Shown here piece by piece: positions 24,013-33,645 of a stretch of 64,000 nucleotides of DNA (positions are counted from its first letter, which is position 1; the number at the start of each line of letters is the position of its first letter). The notes below the pieces were generated by a model, which saw nothing but the letters and a program-made list of their open reading frames with translations, was not told the DNA's origin and did not search any database. The stretch is from positions 146,696,864 to 146,760,863 of the forward strand of contig CP136064.1 in the NCBI GenBank assembly GCA_032622095.1, given 5' to 3'. Made by a program: the position numbers and the translations under genes. Source of the DNA: Siphonodentalium dalli. Taxonomy: Eukaryota; Mollusca; Scaphopoda; Gadilida; Siphonodentaliidae.

Positions 24013-27000
24013 TCAGAGATGATACAGATGGCAGGCATTGTTGGTTGATTGTTCCAACAGGTTCTGTAGTGTCGTCCTTCGAACCTGTGCCACAATTCGC
24101 CCAACATCGCCTATCATTGATGGTGCTGTAAAATCTCGGGCCACCTGAGGTCCGAAGAATGGTGCATCCGTCTCCAAGAGGATCCTATCTCTCGGTACCG
24201 CCCGCACTGCCTCTCTCTGTGGATCCCCGAACTGTTTGACTTTTGCTGTGAAGCCAAAATAGCAGTTGGGGAACGCCTCTCTCCAATCTTCCACTGTCTC
24301 GCGATCCCCTGTGAAACAGTGCAGGTGCACCCTCTGTTCTTGGCTACACTTCTTTTTCATTATGTGCAACGCCCTGCAGAAGGTGTCTTTGGAGGTGGGC
24401 TCCCTCTCGCTGGGGCCTCTAAGATGGAGGACGACTGGCGTTTTCGCTTCAGCTAGTTCCAGGGCTTTAATTAAGAACTGGTCTTGCTGTGTCCACTCGG
24501 ATGCTTCGACCGTCCTGTCCAGGCCAATTTCTCCCAATGCATGGATATCCGGCCTTCGGAGAAGGCGGTGGATTTTATCTAGGAGTCGAGTTTCCTCTTC
24601 CTCCGATGCAATTTTCCCGGCCCGTTTGGGATGTAAGCCCACTGCCACTCTGGTATTGGCCTCCCACGTTTCTTCCTCCGTAGGGTACGACTCCGGGTCA
24701 CAGTATACCCTAACCTGCCCCCAAAGCCTGATCTTGATCCCTGGGGCTGGGCATAGTTCTAGCAACTCTTGCAGGGATCCCCTATTGCCTTGTTTGACTC
24801 TCTGCCGAAGTCGGTCCATGTGGAAATGGGAGTCAACTGCCCACAGGAGCACTTCTTCCCTGGTTGACTCCATGGCCTTGACCTCTCTCTTCTGCCCTTT
24901 TGAGGTGATTACCATTTCTAAATGTCCCGGTTTCGTTATTGCCTTCCCTGAAGGTGGTGGCCCTGTCGCCTTCTTTGAGGTTAGCTCCTCTCTTTGTGTC
25001 TGGTCGTCCCTGGTTCCGGTCATTGGTTCTCTGGCTTGCCGGTTTTGTAATGCCTTCGCGGAAGACGGGTGAGCTGATTGCGACTCATTTTCTGACGAGG
25101 TTGCCTTCGGTGAAGGCCTACCACGCTCCGGTGTTTCTCTGTTCAGAAACCACTCCTGTGTCTCCGTTACCACTCTCTTCAACTCTGGCCTGGATCGATC
25201 TCTTCCCCTGCTTCTTTCGGTGTCCTTCACAGAAGGATTGCCTCTGACTATCTTCAACTCCGGCCTGGATCGATCTCTTTCCCAGCTTGTTTCGGTGTCC
25301 TTCACCGGATTACCCCGGACTTTCTTTAACTCCGTCCTAGAGCGATCTCTTTCCCGGCTTCTTTCGGTGTCCTTCACAGAAGGATTGCCTCCGGTTCCGG
25401 TTGGCGGAGCATTGCTGGCATCCAAGGGACGGTATCGGTTCAACCAGTCTTGTGCTACTGTCTCTTGTGTTCGTTGGTATTGGTTGAAGTCCCTTGTACT
25501 CATCTGCCGCAGCATCCACCCGAGGGCTCTCCAATGGAGGAGGATGGCCCTACTGTTCGGCTGGGGATAAAGCACCAACTGATGTGGCACGGGCCAACCT
25601 GCTGTCCGGCATAACTCCTTCATTGCTTTTGTTTGTACATCGGAGATCTGGGCTTGAGCCGTGAAGCACCCATCTCGTGCTAATTCTGGGAGTAGATCCT
25701 GGAGATTCCTGAATCTCGGGACTGTCTTAGCAATTTTGTTCAGTGCAGTCAGTTGTTGTCCCGCCGTTGGTCTTGGAGCATTGCTGAAACTGGGGCGATA
25801 TTCCCACAGCACCGGGGGTAGATGCTGTCGTTCCATGTGCCCCTTGCCGTTGTTTACACGGTCTCCACACACCCCACATGTGGCTCGGCCTTTCCTCTTC
25901 GGTTCGCCGGTAGTGACTGGCGATGCTGCCCTCTTGTGGCCCCTGTCCATAATCTTTGTTCTTTCCAGAGATGGTTTCCTGGGATCTGGGCAGGATGCCT
26001 GAAATTTTTCCGAAATTTGAGACTGCCTCGGCTTTGGTTGGGACTTCACTGAAGTCTCAACCAAAGTCCCTGAGGTCTGCACGACCGGTTGCGGGGACTT
26101 CGGTAAAGTCTGTTTGTCTGAAATTTGAGACTGCATCGACTTTGGTTGGGACCTCACTGAAGTCTCAACCAAAGTCCCTGAAGTCTGCGAGACCTGCTGC
26201 TGCGACTTCGGTGAAGTCTGTTTCCGCTTTACAGGCGCCTGTTGAGGCTGAGACTTCCCATATGTCAGGGTCTGTGCAGCATTTGGTTGTGACTTCCCTG
26301 AAGTCCATTTCGCAGATCTTCCTGGCTTCTGTGGATGGCTGGGTTGTGGGGTTACCTCCATTGACTCTACCGGTTTTAGGTCCATGACAAATGATGAGGT
26401 TTCCACAGCCGTGCCCTTCATATAGAGAACTCTCTCTGCCCCTCCTACCCTCCTTAGCCGCACGTCCTCCTTGATGGGATCGTGGCTGGTGTACTGGAGG
26501 TGTATAGAGTTCCATGTGTTGGAGTGATAGAACTCTCCCTCTTGCCTCGCTGCGCCGATCCACGAGAGCTTCTCTAATCTTAGGGCCAGTCTATATTGGC
26601 CATCCAGTAACTCCACGGCCTTTTCCTTTAACATGAAGCCGGGTCTTCCGTAAAGGATCTGGAAAAGGATGGCTGCTGGTAGCAGGTTTTCATTGCTGGT
26701 CATGTCCTGTATGACCTGTGCCACCCCCTCCTTTGAGATATCTCCCTTAGCGATCTCAGTTCTGAGCTGTCGACCAATCGCCGTAGGGTCCATCGGTGAT
26801 GGGTCTCCTAGTACGCCTCCGTTGCCGAGGTCTATCGTTGGTGGGTCTATCGTTGGTGGGTCTACTTCCATCGGGGTGATGGATTCTTCTAGTTGCCCTG
26901 TTTGGGCCCCCCCCAGCAATTTCTGGATGTCACCTTCATCTCTCCCACTCGTTGCCATCACGGATGGCATTTCCAGCTGCTTTTGTTGACTGACTAGGGC

Positions 27001-27483
27001 TCCCGCTTCCCCAGCTGGATCTTCCCTCTCACTGTCGGAGTCGGATTCGATGATGGGCATCTCCACGCTATCCCTCCTGGATGGAACAGGCAGTTCCCGG
27101 GGTTTCCATATTGTTGTCCCCGTCTGGCGATCAATCACTTGGTGGAAAAAGGGCATGGGGATAAAGCCATCCTGATTTCCCGGGCTTAGGATAACCCCAT
27201 TTTCGGCTAGAAATATTGGGATTCTGTTTCCCTCCAGGCACTGGGGTACGTCCAGATACATAAGTATTTCGGCGTTGGTTCTTGCCCCCACTCCCAAGAC
27301 TTTATCATCGTGGCCAAAGTGAATATGCTTCCGTTTCTGCCGGCTCAGTCCCTGGGCTTTAATGCTTTCCCAGTGGCGGTGGAATGTGCCATGCACTGCC
27401 GCTGGGCAGGTCTCTAGTGTTGCAGGGCATAGCCCCTCCTCTGTCACTGGCATGGTGTCACTATGGCCCTGTCGTGCTTTCAA
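24013..27483 (-). CDS. Tpt1 C-lobe, C2H2 finger and TatD nuclease (extra ORF, 3' part)
   Basis: 1156 codons; the frame opens at a TTG and the first ATG is codon 11. Residues 1-115 are the C-terminal lobe of an RNA 2'-phosphotransferase (Tpt1/KptA): ARQGHS, HGT at 31-33, RKHIHF at 51-56, Arg68 in GARTNAEI, GNQDGF near 102-107. The N-lobe is in the frame upstream. A disordered stretch follows, with two repeats containing QTSGTLVETSV (about 433-490), then a C2H2-like finger (Cys536, Cys539, His549, His554), three RDRSR-type repeats (about 699-770), and a TatD-family metal-dependent DNase domain from ~880 to the end: HFH 886-888, GLHP, GEIGLD 984-989, His1020, HLHCF 1053-1057, ETD 1104-1106. All usual TatD metal ligands appear present. 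Whether it cuts DNA or RNA is unknown. Confidence 0.93.
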   Translation of the reverse strand: MKARQGHSDTMPVTEEGLCPATLETCPAAVHGTFHRHWESIKAQGLSRQKRKHIHFGHDDKVLGVGARTNAEILMYLDVPQCLEGNRIPIFLAENGVILSPGNQDGFIPMPFFHQVIDRQTGTTIWKPRELPVPSRRDSVEMPIIESDSDSEREDPAGEAGALVSQQKQLEMPSVMATSGRDEGDIQKLLGGAQTGQLEESITPMEVDPPTIDPPTIDLGNGGVLGDPSPMDPTAIGRQLRTEIAKGDISKEGVAQVIQDMTSNENLLPAAILFQILYGRPGFMLKEKAVELLDGQYRLALRLEKLSWIGAARQEGEFYHSNTWNSIHLQYTSHDPIKEDVRLRRVGGAERVLYMKGTAVETSSFVMDLKPVESMEVTPQPSHPQKPGRSAKWTSGKSQPNAAQTLTYGKSQPQQAPVKRKQTSPKSQQQVSQTSGTLVETSVRSQPKSMQSQISDKQTLPKSPQPVVQTSGTLVETSVKSQPKPRQSQISEKFQASCPDPRKPSLERTKIMDRGHKRAASPVTTGEPKRKGRATCGVCGDRVNNGKGHMERQHLPPVLWEYRPSFSNAPRPTAGQQLTALNKIAKTVPRFRNLQDLLPELARDGCFTAQAQISDVQTKAMKELCRTAGWPVPHQLVLYPQPNSRAILLHWRALGWMLRQMSTRDFNQYQRTQETVAQDWLNRYRPLDASNAPPTGTGGNPSVKDTERSRERDRSRTELKKVRGNPVKDTETSWERDRSRPELKIVRGNPSVKDTERSRGRDRSRPELKRVVTETQEWFLNRETPERGRPSPKATSSENESQSAHPSSAKALQNRQAREPMTGTRDDQTQREELTSKKATGPPPSGKAITKPGHLEMVITSKGQKREVKAMESTREEVLLWAVDSHFHMDRLRQRVKQGNRGSLQELLELCPAPGIKIRLWGQVRVYCDPESYPTEEETWEANTRVAVGLHPKRAGKIASEEEETRLLDKIHRLLRRPDIHALGEIGLDRTVEASEWTQQDQFLIKALELAEAKTPVVLHLRGPSEREPTSKDTFCRALHIMKKKCSQEQRVHLHCFTGDRETVEDWREAFPNCYFGFTAKVKQFGDPQREAVRAVPRDRILLETDAPFFGPQVARDFTAPSMIGDVGRIVAQVRRTTLQNLLEQSTNNACHLYHL

Positions 27484-28127
27484 CAGCCATCGGGATGGCT
27501 AGTGTCTTCCAGGCTCATTTCTAGACCCCATCTTTGTTTTTCATCGGTGTCAACCATCCCTATAATGGTATCTTGAGACACCCCTGTCAGTTGTGGATGG
27601 GAGAGGATCAAATCCAGGGGCAAGCTTCCATTGGTCGTCATACTCCCTTTCCATTCTTCTGGCATATTGTTTCCATGCCTCATCATGCCCACTAGGAACC
27701 GTCCTAATTGGGCGAGTTCCTCAGGTTGTGTGGGTTTCAATGCCATCCCTGATGGCTGGTCCCCGACTTCCTGCTGATCGATCGTTGGTGAAGCCATCAG
27801 AGATGGCTTGTCCGTGATTACTACCCTTCTCTTGGGTGTTCCTCCCAGTCTAGAGAGCTTGGTTAGGGATGGACCATCCTTGTCGGTGGCTAGGCTCACT
27901 GGTCCCCACTTCCTTGGTGATCTCCTGAGTTCTCGGTTTATACCATCACCGATGGTCACTTCCCTCTCCTCTTGTAGTTTGCCATCAGAGATGGCTGCTA
28001 TTTTACCATCACTGATGGTGACTTCCCGTTTTGAAGGTGACCTTGGGGTTCCGGCTGTTACAGCTGTGCTGTATCGAGCCCTCCAAGGCCGTCCTTCCTC
28101 TAAACGACCTTCCTCCTCAGATGACAT
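27480..28127 (-). CDS. Tpt1/KptA N-lobe (extra ORF, 5' part)
   Basis: 215 codons from an ATG 44 nt after the Pol stop and just behind a strong 3' splice site. Residues ~1-135 are low-complexity, including repeated ISDGK words that come from short palindromes in the DNA. Residues ~138-205 are the N-terminal lobe of an RNA 2'-phosphotransferase: LGRFLVGMMRHG (Arg150-His151), a GSLPLDLILSHPQL segment and DEKQRW (Arg199). With Arg68 of the next frame this completes the Arg-His-Arg-Arg catalytic set known from yeast Tpt1. The frame stops at TGA 27482-27480, overlapping the next frame by 4 nt, so the domain is cut in two. Either the two frames are joined by recoding, or this copy has a frameshift or sequence error. 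Confidence 0.88.
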   Translation of the reverse strand: MSSEEEGRLEEGRPWRARYSTAVTAGTPRSPSKREVTISDGKIAAISDGKLQEEREVTIGDGINRELRRSPRKWGPVSLATDKDGPSLTKLSRLGGTPKRRVVITDKPSLMASPTIDQQEVGDQPSGMALKPTQPEELAQLGRFLVGMMRHGNNMPEEWKGSMTTNGSLPLDLILSHPQLTGVSQDTIIGMVDTDEKQRWGLEMSLEDTSHPDGC

Positions 28128-28144
28128 GCGGCGTGTACATGTAC

Positions 28145-28175
28145 CTGCAACCAGAGGAAAAAAACAGCAATTAGT
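28145..28175 (-). promoter_or_regulatory. Strong 3' splice site upstream of the extra ORF
   Basis: On the element strand: ctaattgctg, a run tttttttcctctgg, then ttgcag/gtac, i.e. a branch-point-like ctaat, a pyrimidine tract and an AG at 28146-28145. It lies after the Pol stop (whose taa is part of the ctaat) and 17 nt before the ATG of the Tpt1 frame, the layout used for spliced env mRNAs. A possible donor, gtgtaagt, occurs in the 5' LTR near 37537-37542; the pairing is inference. Confidence 0.65.
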
Positions 28176-31100
28176 CCCTGCCTATTCTGCAGGAATCACA
28201 CAGATATTTCGTTACCCTATCAACGTCTTCCTGCGTCAAGCCTAAGCAAGCTGCATGGTACCAGTCGAAGCAAGTTTCACATTGAATCATAAGGCGACCG
28301 TCATCTCCCTTCCCACATGTACAATAGGTGGCTTGCTTTGAACTAATGTCTTTCTGTTTCCTTCGTCGTTTTTTCAGCCAGTCTGGCAAGTCCCTGTCAT
28401 TACAGGGTTTCAGACGGTCATGGTTGACTGTCATCATTGTTCTATACATCTGTATCCGGAATATGTATGGCATCACCTGGTCTAAAACTAGGCCCGGCCC
28501 CTTCCATACTGGACAGAGTTTCTTGCTCTGCCCTTTTTTAATGCTTGGGTCCAATAGGTAAACCGCATCCCCTGGTTTGTATTGGACGATCTTGGCCTTC
28601 ACGTCATAGTCCCTCTTCATCACATATTGTGTGGTTTCCAGTGATTTACGGGCACTTGCATGTGCTTCCCTTAGTCCTTCTTGTAAAGTTTGGACATACT
28701 CTGGCAAGCAGCTGTCAGCCCTCACGGAAGGCGGTTTGAAGACTATATCTGCTGGATGGTTTACCTCTCTTCCCAACATTAGTCGGTTCGGGGTATATCC
28801 CGTTCTCCGATTTAAGGAGGAACGCATTGCGCTGGCGATGAGGGGAACATGCTTATCCCAGTCATTGCTCTTCTTGGATAAGAAACAGCGAACTGCATCC
28901 ATCAGTGTCCGGTTGTAGCGTTCCACTTGCCCATTACTAGAGGGGTGATAGGGGGTTGTCCTTGCTTTATGAATGTGTAACATTTCACACATCTGCGTAA
29001 ATACTGCACTCTCAAAATTTCTGCCTTGATCCGAGAATATTTGTAGCGGAAAACCAAATCTGCAGAAAAATCCTACCACCGCAGCTGTTGCCGTCTGTTC
29101 TGCCGTCTGTGATGGCAACGGTATACATTCAACCCATTTGGTGAATTGGTCCACCATCATTAAGATGTGTTCGTTCCCATCCGAGGTTTTGGTTAGCGGG
29201 CCAATGAAATCAATATGGATCCTTTCCATTGGCGCCCCGGATTGATAGATGGTCAGAGGGTATCGTGACTTCCTAGAAGGCTTCTTGTGCAGGTTGCATT
29301 CTCGGCACGACTTCACAAACTCTTCCGCCTTTGTACTCATGTGGTACCAGTAATACTGCATTTTTAACCTCTCTTTAGTTCGGGACCATCCTTGATGGCC
29401 GCTCACTGGAGAGTCATGGCAAAGGGATAAGAGTTCTTGCCGGTAAGCCTGTGGGATCCACAAGACTGGTGTCCCGTCCCGGCGTTTGCGGTGAATGAGC
29501 CCATCCCTCATGAGGAATCGTTCTCGATTGATCCAATAGTTTTTAGCTTCTGGGCTCGATCGGAACAGGATCTCCTCGGTCGGCTTTTCTTTCCACAGTA
29601 ACCATTGGAAAATCAACTGAATTTCTGTGTCGCTTCGTTGAGTGTTAATCCAATCATCATGAGATAATCCTTTTATCATGGTGCCTTCTTCCACTGACAA
29701 CGATTGTGTGCACTTCCCTTCATTCCTTAGATGCTCATCTTGAATCCGGGTCTCGTGGAATAGATTGGTTCGCAGTTCTTGAGTGACCTCTAGCGCTCCT
29801 GCCCACTCAAGGTCAATGACTCTCCACTCATCACCTGTCTTTGACTTCAACTGTGCATCTTCTACCCATAGCTCCATGCTGGATGTGTGGCTATAGAACA
29901 GCCCGCCCGGGTCGCTGGGCCACTCATCTGGGGATATGTCCCCTGGGGTTTCGTCCCCTTCCAAGATAGTGCCCAACTGTGTAGGCCATACCTCTGTTCC
30001 TTTACTGGAAAGAAAACCTCCCATGGGCCCAGTTCCTTTACTGGAAAGAAACCCTTCCTGGTCCTCTGTCTGCTCCCTTAGCTCCTCTGACCTACATGAG
30101 ATCGCCTTGACGCATGGTGATGCCAATGGTACCACTTCATCAACAACTTCTGTGAAGTTGCCCCATGCTTTGTGTGCCTTCTTGCAGTAGGGGCACCCTC
30201 CGCATGGCAGATTTTCGATATCGGTGGCCACTTTAAAATCCGGGCAATATTCACCACTCGGTATTCTGGACATAGCATCTGCGTTGGTGTGCTTAGTCCC
30301 TTTTCTGTGTTGCACTGTGATGTGGTACTGGCTGAGTTCCTCCAACCACCTAGCTATTTGTCCCTGTGGTTCCTTGAAGTTCATCAGCCATGTCAGACTA
30401 TGATGGTCTGTCCGTACCACGAATGCTCGTCCCAGTAAATAGTGTCGAAAGTGCCTTGTGAAGCGTAGTACTGCTAATAATTCAATTCTGGTGGTGCAGT
30501 ATCTGCGCTGTTCTGGTGTCAATGCGAAACTTGCATAGGCAATCACTCTCTCCACCCCCTCCTGGACTTGGTACAGGACTGATCCTATCGCTTCATTGGA
30601 TCCATCGGTGTCTAGAATAAATGGGTCTTGGTTATTGGGAAAGGCGAGTACTGGGGCTGTGACCATGTCGCGTTTGAGTTCATCGAAGGCTTCTTGCTCC
30701 TCTGTACCCCAGTCAAATTTGTGTTTTCCGGTTCTTCGGTACAAAGGTGCAGACTTCTGGGCGAAGTCTTGCACAAACTGCCGGTGATAATTAACCAATC
30801 CCAAGAATTGTTCCACTTGACGCGTAGATTTTGGTCTTGGCCATTCTTGCACGGCTTTAATAGAATCCCTTGTTAACGCCACCCCTTGAGCGTCAATGGT
30901 CCGTCCTAGAAATTCTATTTCTTGTTGGAATAACAGGCATTTGGCGGGTTTCAATTTCAGAGAGTATTGCCGGAACCGGTCTAATACTTCCGAGAGATTT
31001 GCCATGTGTGAATTAAAACAATCTCCTAGGACTGTCACGTCGTCTAAGAAGGCCAGAGCTGTGTTCCAATTTAACCCTTGCAAAACCATGTTCATTACTC

Positions 31101-33645
31101 GGCTAAACGTGGCTGGTCCATTGCACAGACCGAAACTTAATCGTTTGAATTCCCACGACCCATATTTTGTCAAGAAAGCAGTCTTGTGCCTGTCCTTCTC
31201 TGAGATAGGCACTTGGTAATACGCAGAATTTGCATCTAAGCGGGATAGCCACCGATTACCGGCCAGAGCTTCAATACAGTCATCCACCAGCGGGACTGGA
31301 AATGTGTCTTTCCTAGTGACCGAGTTGAGCGCTCTGTAATCCAGGCACCACCTCACACTACCTCCACGCTTACGAATCAGCACGGGTGCCGCTGCCCACT
31401 CGCTTGTGGAGGGCTGAATAACCTCTGCGTCTAATAGCTTCCTCAGAAGTTCTCTTTCTTCCCCTGCAAAGCTGGCTGGGGTGCGTCTCATTTTGAGCTT
31501 AGTGGGTGCTGAACCCCCCGTGTCTATAGAGTGTTCAATGGCTGTGAACGCTCCTAAGTCAAAATCATGTGTGGCGAAGACATCCTGATAGTTATGTAAC
31601 AGCTCCCGAACTTGCTCCACTTCGGAATCTGTTAAGAGTTTTGACGATCTCTCCAGCAAGTCTTGAATCTGGGTGGGTAGCATCGGTTCTCGAGGGCCGA
31701 AAGCTTGATACGACTTAGGTGAGGCAGAGTTGTGGCCTGGATGGTTTTCCTCGGGCAGAACTTCTACTGGACTACCCCACCCCATCAGTGAGCCTCGTTT
31801 GAGTTTGACTGCTTGATCGTTCAAGTTCATAAAGCAGACTGTGGGTGACTTCTTCATCAGATTCGCGGTGCAGGCTCCTAAGAGTCCCCACCCTTGGACT
31901 GGTTCCACTACATAGTCGGACGATAAGGGTACCATTTCACATGGGATGTTGATTACCGACCGTGGTGCTACTGTAATTCTCTGAGTCGTCCAAATTTCTC
32001 TTCTCTCGTCTTCCCGCCATGATTGCACTTTACGTGTTCCCGGGGGTAGCCGTAGTTGCTTTTTATTCAAGTCAATCAATATCCTATGTTTCTCCAGGAA
32101 GTCGAGTCCCAGGAGCATGGTGTCAGCTAAGGGCGCTACGTATATCGGTTGTGTCCATGTGTACTCCCCCATCCTCAGAGATACTGGTCCGACAACGTGT
32201 GCAGGCATCCAGAGTTCCCTGCCTGCAGTATTGATTTCGACGCTCTTAATGATCGGTACTTCAATCCCCAGTGCGTCCAGCAGTTTATCGGAGATGACCG
32301 TTACTTCCGATGCTGTGTCAATGGCTGCCGAAACTTTCCGGCCTTCCAGTTCTACCTGCACTCGTAGCATTGTATCTATGGGTGAAGTGGTGTCTTCCCA
32401 TGTTGTCGATGACTCAGCCTTCTCTGAAGGTATACCTATATCTGTTAGTTTGAGTGAAACATCGCAGGTCTGTGTTTTTGTTGCTTGTGAATAGTGCCTT
32501 TCCGGTGAAGAGGTTCTAGAGTTTTCAGATAGCTCCCCCTTCCCCGAAGGCGTGAACCCTTCTTCTCGGCTAGCGTCCCTGCTATGGTGTACAGGTGAGG
32601 GCGTCTTGTTAAGTGGATTCCTTCCCCCTTTCTCTTTCATCGGGTACCTTCCCCTTGGCTCCCGCGCTATTATGTCATCTGACCATGCAATCGCCTGGCT
32701 TAGAAGCTGCTCCAATTTAAGAAACTGAAGTTCATCTGTCTTCTCGGGCTTTTCTGTATTGCTGAGACTGGTGTCTATCGATCTCTCCTTTCCTTGAACC
32801 AATTGTATTATTACTTCTCTTGTCGAGTCCTCTGCCATGCTGCCCAACAACTGCTCATGCCTCAGCTCCAGATCCCTTAATCTTCGTTTCTTCTCATATG
32901 TTGGTTGCCCTGTTCTATCAATTGTTGACGAGACTCGTACATCTTTGTCTATGGGTTGTATGTCTGTGATTACCTTCTGATGGCCATTCCTAGATGGCGG
33001 TTGGTATGTCTCCTGGACATCATTAGATGTTTCCGCATCTGCATCTGGTGGCGAGGGCTTGGACTTATAATTTCCAACCATGTCTGTCCCTGTAGGATAT
33101 GAGTAGCCATCCCTTGATGGTGCTTGGACGAGTTCTTGGACATCCTTAGATGTCTCGGTATCCCTGTCTAATAGAGAGGGTTTTAATTGATCAAACACGT
33201 CTCGAGATGGGATATCCGAGTAGCCATCAGTCAATGGCTCGATTTTATGGACATCATCAGATGTCTCAGTATCTGTATCTGATGACGATCGTGTGTTTTC
33301 CCTTTTTAATCTCCCCCTTAGAGGCCTCCCTTGGGTGGCTGTGCTTTGGTCCTCTGGCCTTTCTGGAAAGCCATACCCGGGTTCCTTTACTGGAAAGAAC
33401 CTGTCAGGCCTCAGGTCCATGTCTCTGGCAGGTTTCAAGTCCTTTTCCCCACTTCCCAAGTCAGACCCCCCATTTCCAAACTCAGCTACTGGATTTGAGG
33501 TTGGAATTCGTTCGGACTTCACTTCAGCCCACCGTTTGTCGAACTTTGCTCCCCAGTAAGTGTTGACATTGTTGGGACGGTCTGCATACTCCTGTAAAGG
33601 CCGGCCTTGTTCGTGGTGGGTCGCCTCTAGGCCTCTGAGCGCCAC
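28171..33645 (-). CDS. pol: Pol polyprotein (PR-RT-RNaseH-IN) with C-terminal PHD finger
   Basis: 1824 codons from the first GTG; there is no ATG at the start, and expression as a Gag-Pol fusion by -1 frameshift is expected. Residues 1-400 are a charged linker. Aspartic protease ~428-520 (active site reads DTAS at 443-446). Reverse transcriptase ~735-925 with FLDD at 866-869 in place of YxDD. RNase H ~1009-1130 (Asp1012, Glu1055, Asp1080). A Cys-rich CGGCPYC segment lies near 1148. Integrase ~1400-1720: zinc motif His1410, His1417, Cys1447, Cys1450, and catalytic Asp1479, Asp1539, Glu1575 with the canonical 35-residue gap. The C-terminus is a complete C4HC3 PHD finger (Cys1775, 1777, 1789, 1792, His1797, Cys1800, 1816, 1819), where chromoviruses carry a chromodomain. 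Confidence 0.97.
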   Translation of the reverse strand: MALRGLEATHHEQGRPLQEYADRPNNVNTYWGAKFDKRWAEVKSERIPTSNPVAEFGNGGSDLGSGEKDLKPARDMDLRPDRFFPVKEPGYGFPERPEDQSTATQGRPLRGRLKRENTRSSSDTDTETSDDVHKIEPLTDGYSDIPSRDVFDQLKPSLLDRDTETSKDVQELVQAPSRDGYSYPTGTDMVGNYKSKPSPPDADAETSNDVQETYQPPSRNGHQKVITDIQPIDKDVRVSSTIDRTGQPTYEKKRRLRDLELRHEQLLGSMAEDSTREVIIQLVQGKERSIDTSLSNTEKPEKTDELQFLKLEQLLSQAIAWSDDIIAREPRGRYPMKEKGGRNPLNKTPSPVHHSRDASREEGFTPSGKGELSENSRTSSPERHYSQATKTQTCDVSLKLTDIGIPSEKAESSTTWEDTTSPIDTMLRVQVELEGRKVSAAIDTASEVTVISDKLLDALGIEVPIIKSVEINTAGRELWMPAHVVGPVSLRMGEYTWTQPIYVAPLADTMLLGLDFLEKHRILIDLNKKQLRLPPGTRKVQSWREDERREIWTTQRITVAPRSVINIPCEMVPLSSDYVVEPVQGWGLLGACTANLMKKSPTVCFMNLNDQAVKLKRGSLMGWGSPVEVLPEENHPGHNSASPKSYQAFGPREPMLPTQIQDLLERSSKLLTDSEVEQVRELLHNYQDVFATHDFDLGAFTAIEHSIDTGGSAPTKLKMRRTPASFAGEERELLRKLLDAEVIQPSTSEWAAAPVLIRKRGGSVRWCLDYRALNSVTRKDTFPVPLVDDCIEALAGNRWLSRLDANSAYYQVPISEKDRHKTAFLTKYGSWEFKRLSFGLCNGPATFSRVMNMVLQGLNWNTALAFLDDVTVLGDCFNSHMANLSEVLDRFRQYSLKLKPAKCLLFQQEIEFLGRTIDAQGVALTRDSIKAVQEWPRPKSTRQVEQFLGLVNYHRQFVQDFAQKSAPLYRRTGKHKFDWGTEEQEAFDELKRDMVTAPVLAFPNNQDPFILDTDGSNEAIGSVLYQVQEGVERVIAYASFALTPEQRRYCTTRIELLAVLRFTRHFRHYLLGRAFVVRTDHHSLTWLMNFKEPQGQIARWLEELSQYHITVQHRKGTKHTNADAMSRIPSGEYCPDFKVATDIENLPCGGCPYCKKAHKAWGNFTEVVDEVVPLASPCVKAISCRSEELREQTEDQEGFLSSKGTGPMGGFLSSKGTEVWPTQLGTILEGDETPGDISPDEWPSDPGGLFYSHTSSMELWVEDAQLKSKTGDEWRVIDLEWAGALEVTQELRTNLFHETRIQDEHLRNEGKCTQSLSVEEGTMIKGLSHDDWINTQRSDTEIQLIFQWLLWKEKPTEEILFRSSPEAKNYWINRERFLMRDGLIHRKRRDGTPVLWIPQAYRQELLSLCHDSPVSGHQGWSRTKERLKMQYYWYHMSTKAEEFVKSCRECNLHKKPSRKSRYPLTIYQSGAPMERIHIDFIGPLTKTSDGNEHILMMVDQFTKWVECIPLPSQTAEQTATAAVVGFFCRFGFPLQIFSDQGRNFESAVFTQMCEMLHIHKARTTPYHPSSNGQVERYNRTLMDAVRCFLSKKSNDWDKHVPLIASAMRSSLNRRTGYTPNRLMLGREVNHPADIVFKPPSVRADSCLPEYVQTLQEGLREAHASARKSLETTQYVMKRDYDVKAKIVQYKPGDAVYLLDPSIKKGQSKKLCPVWKGPGLVLDQVMPYIFRIQMYRTMMTVNHDRLKPCNDRDLPDWLKKRRRKQKDISSKQATYCTCGKGDDGRLMIQCETCFDWYHAACLGLTQEDVDRVTKYLCDSCRIGRD

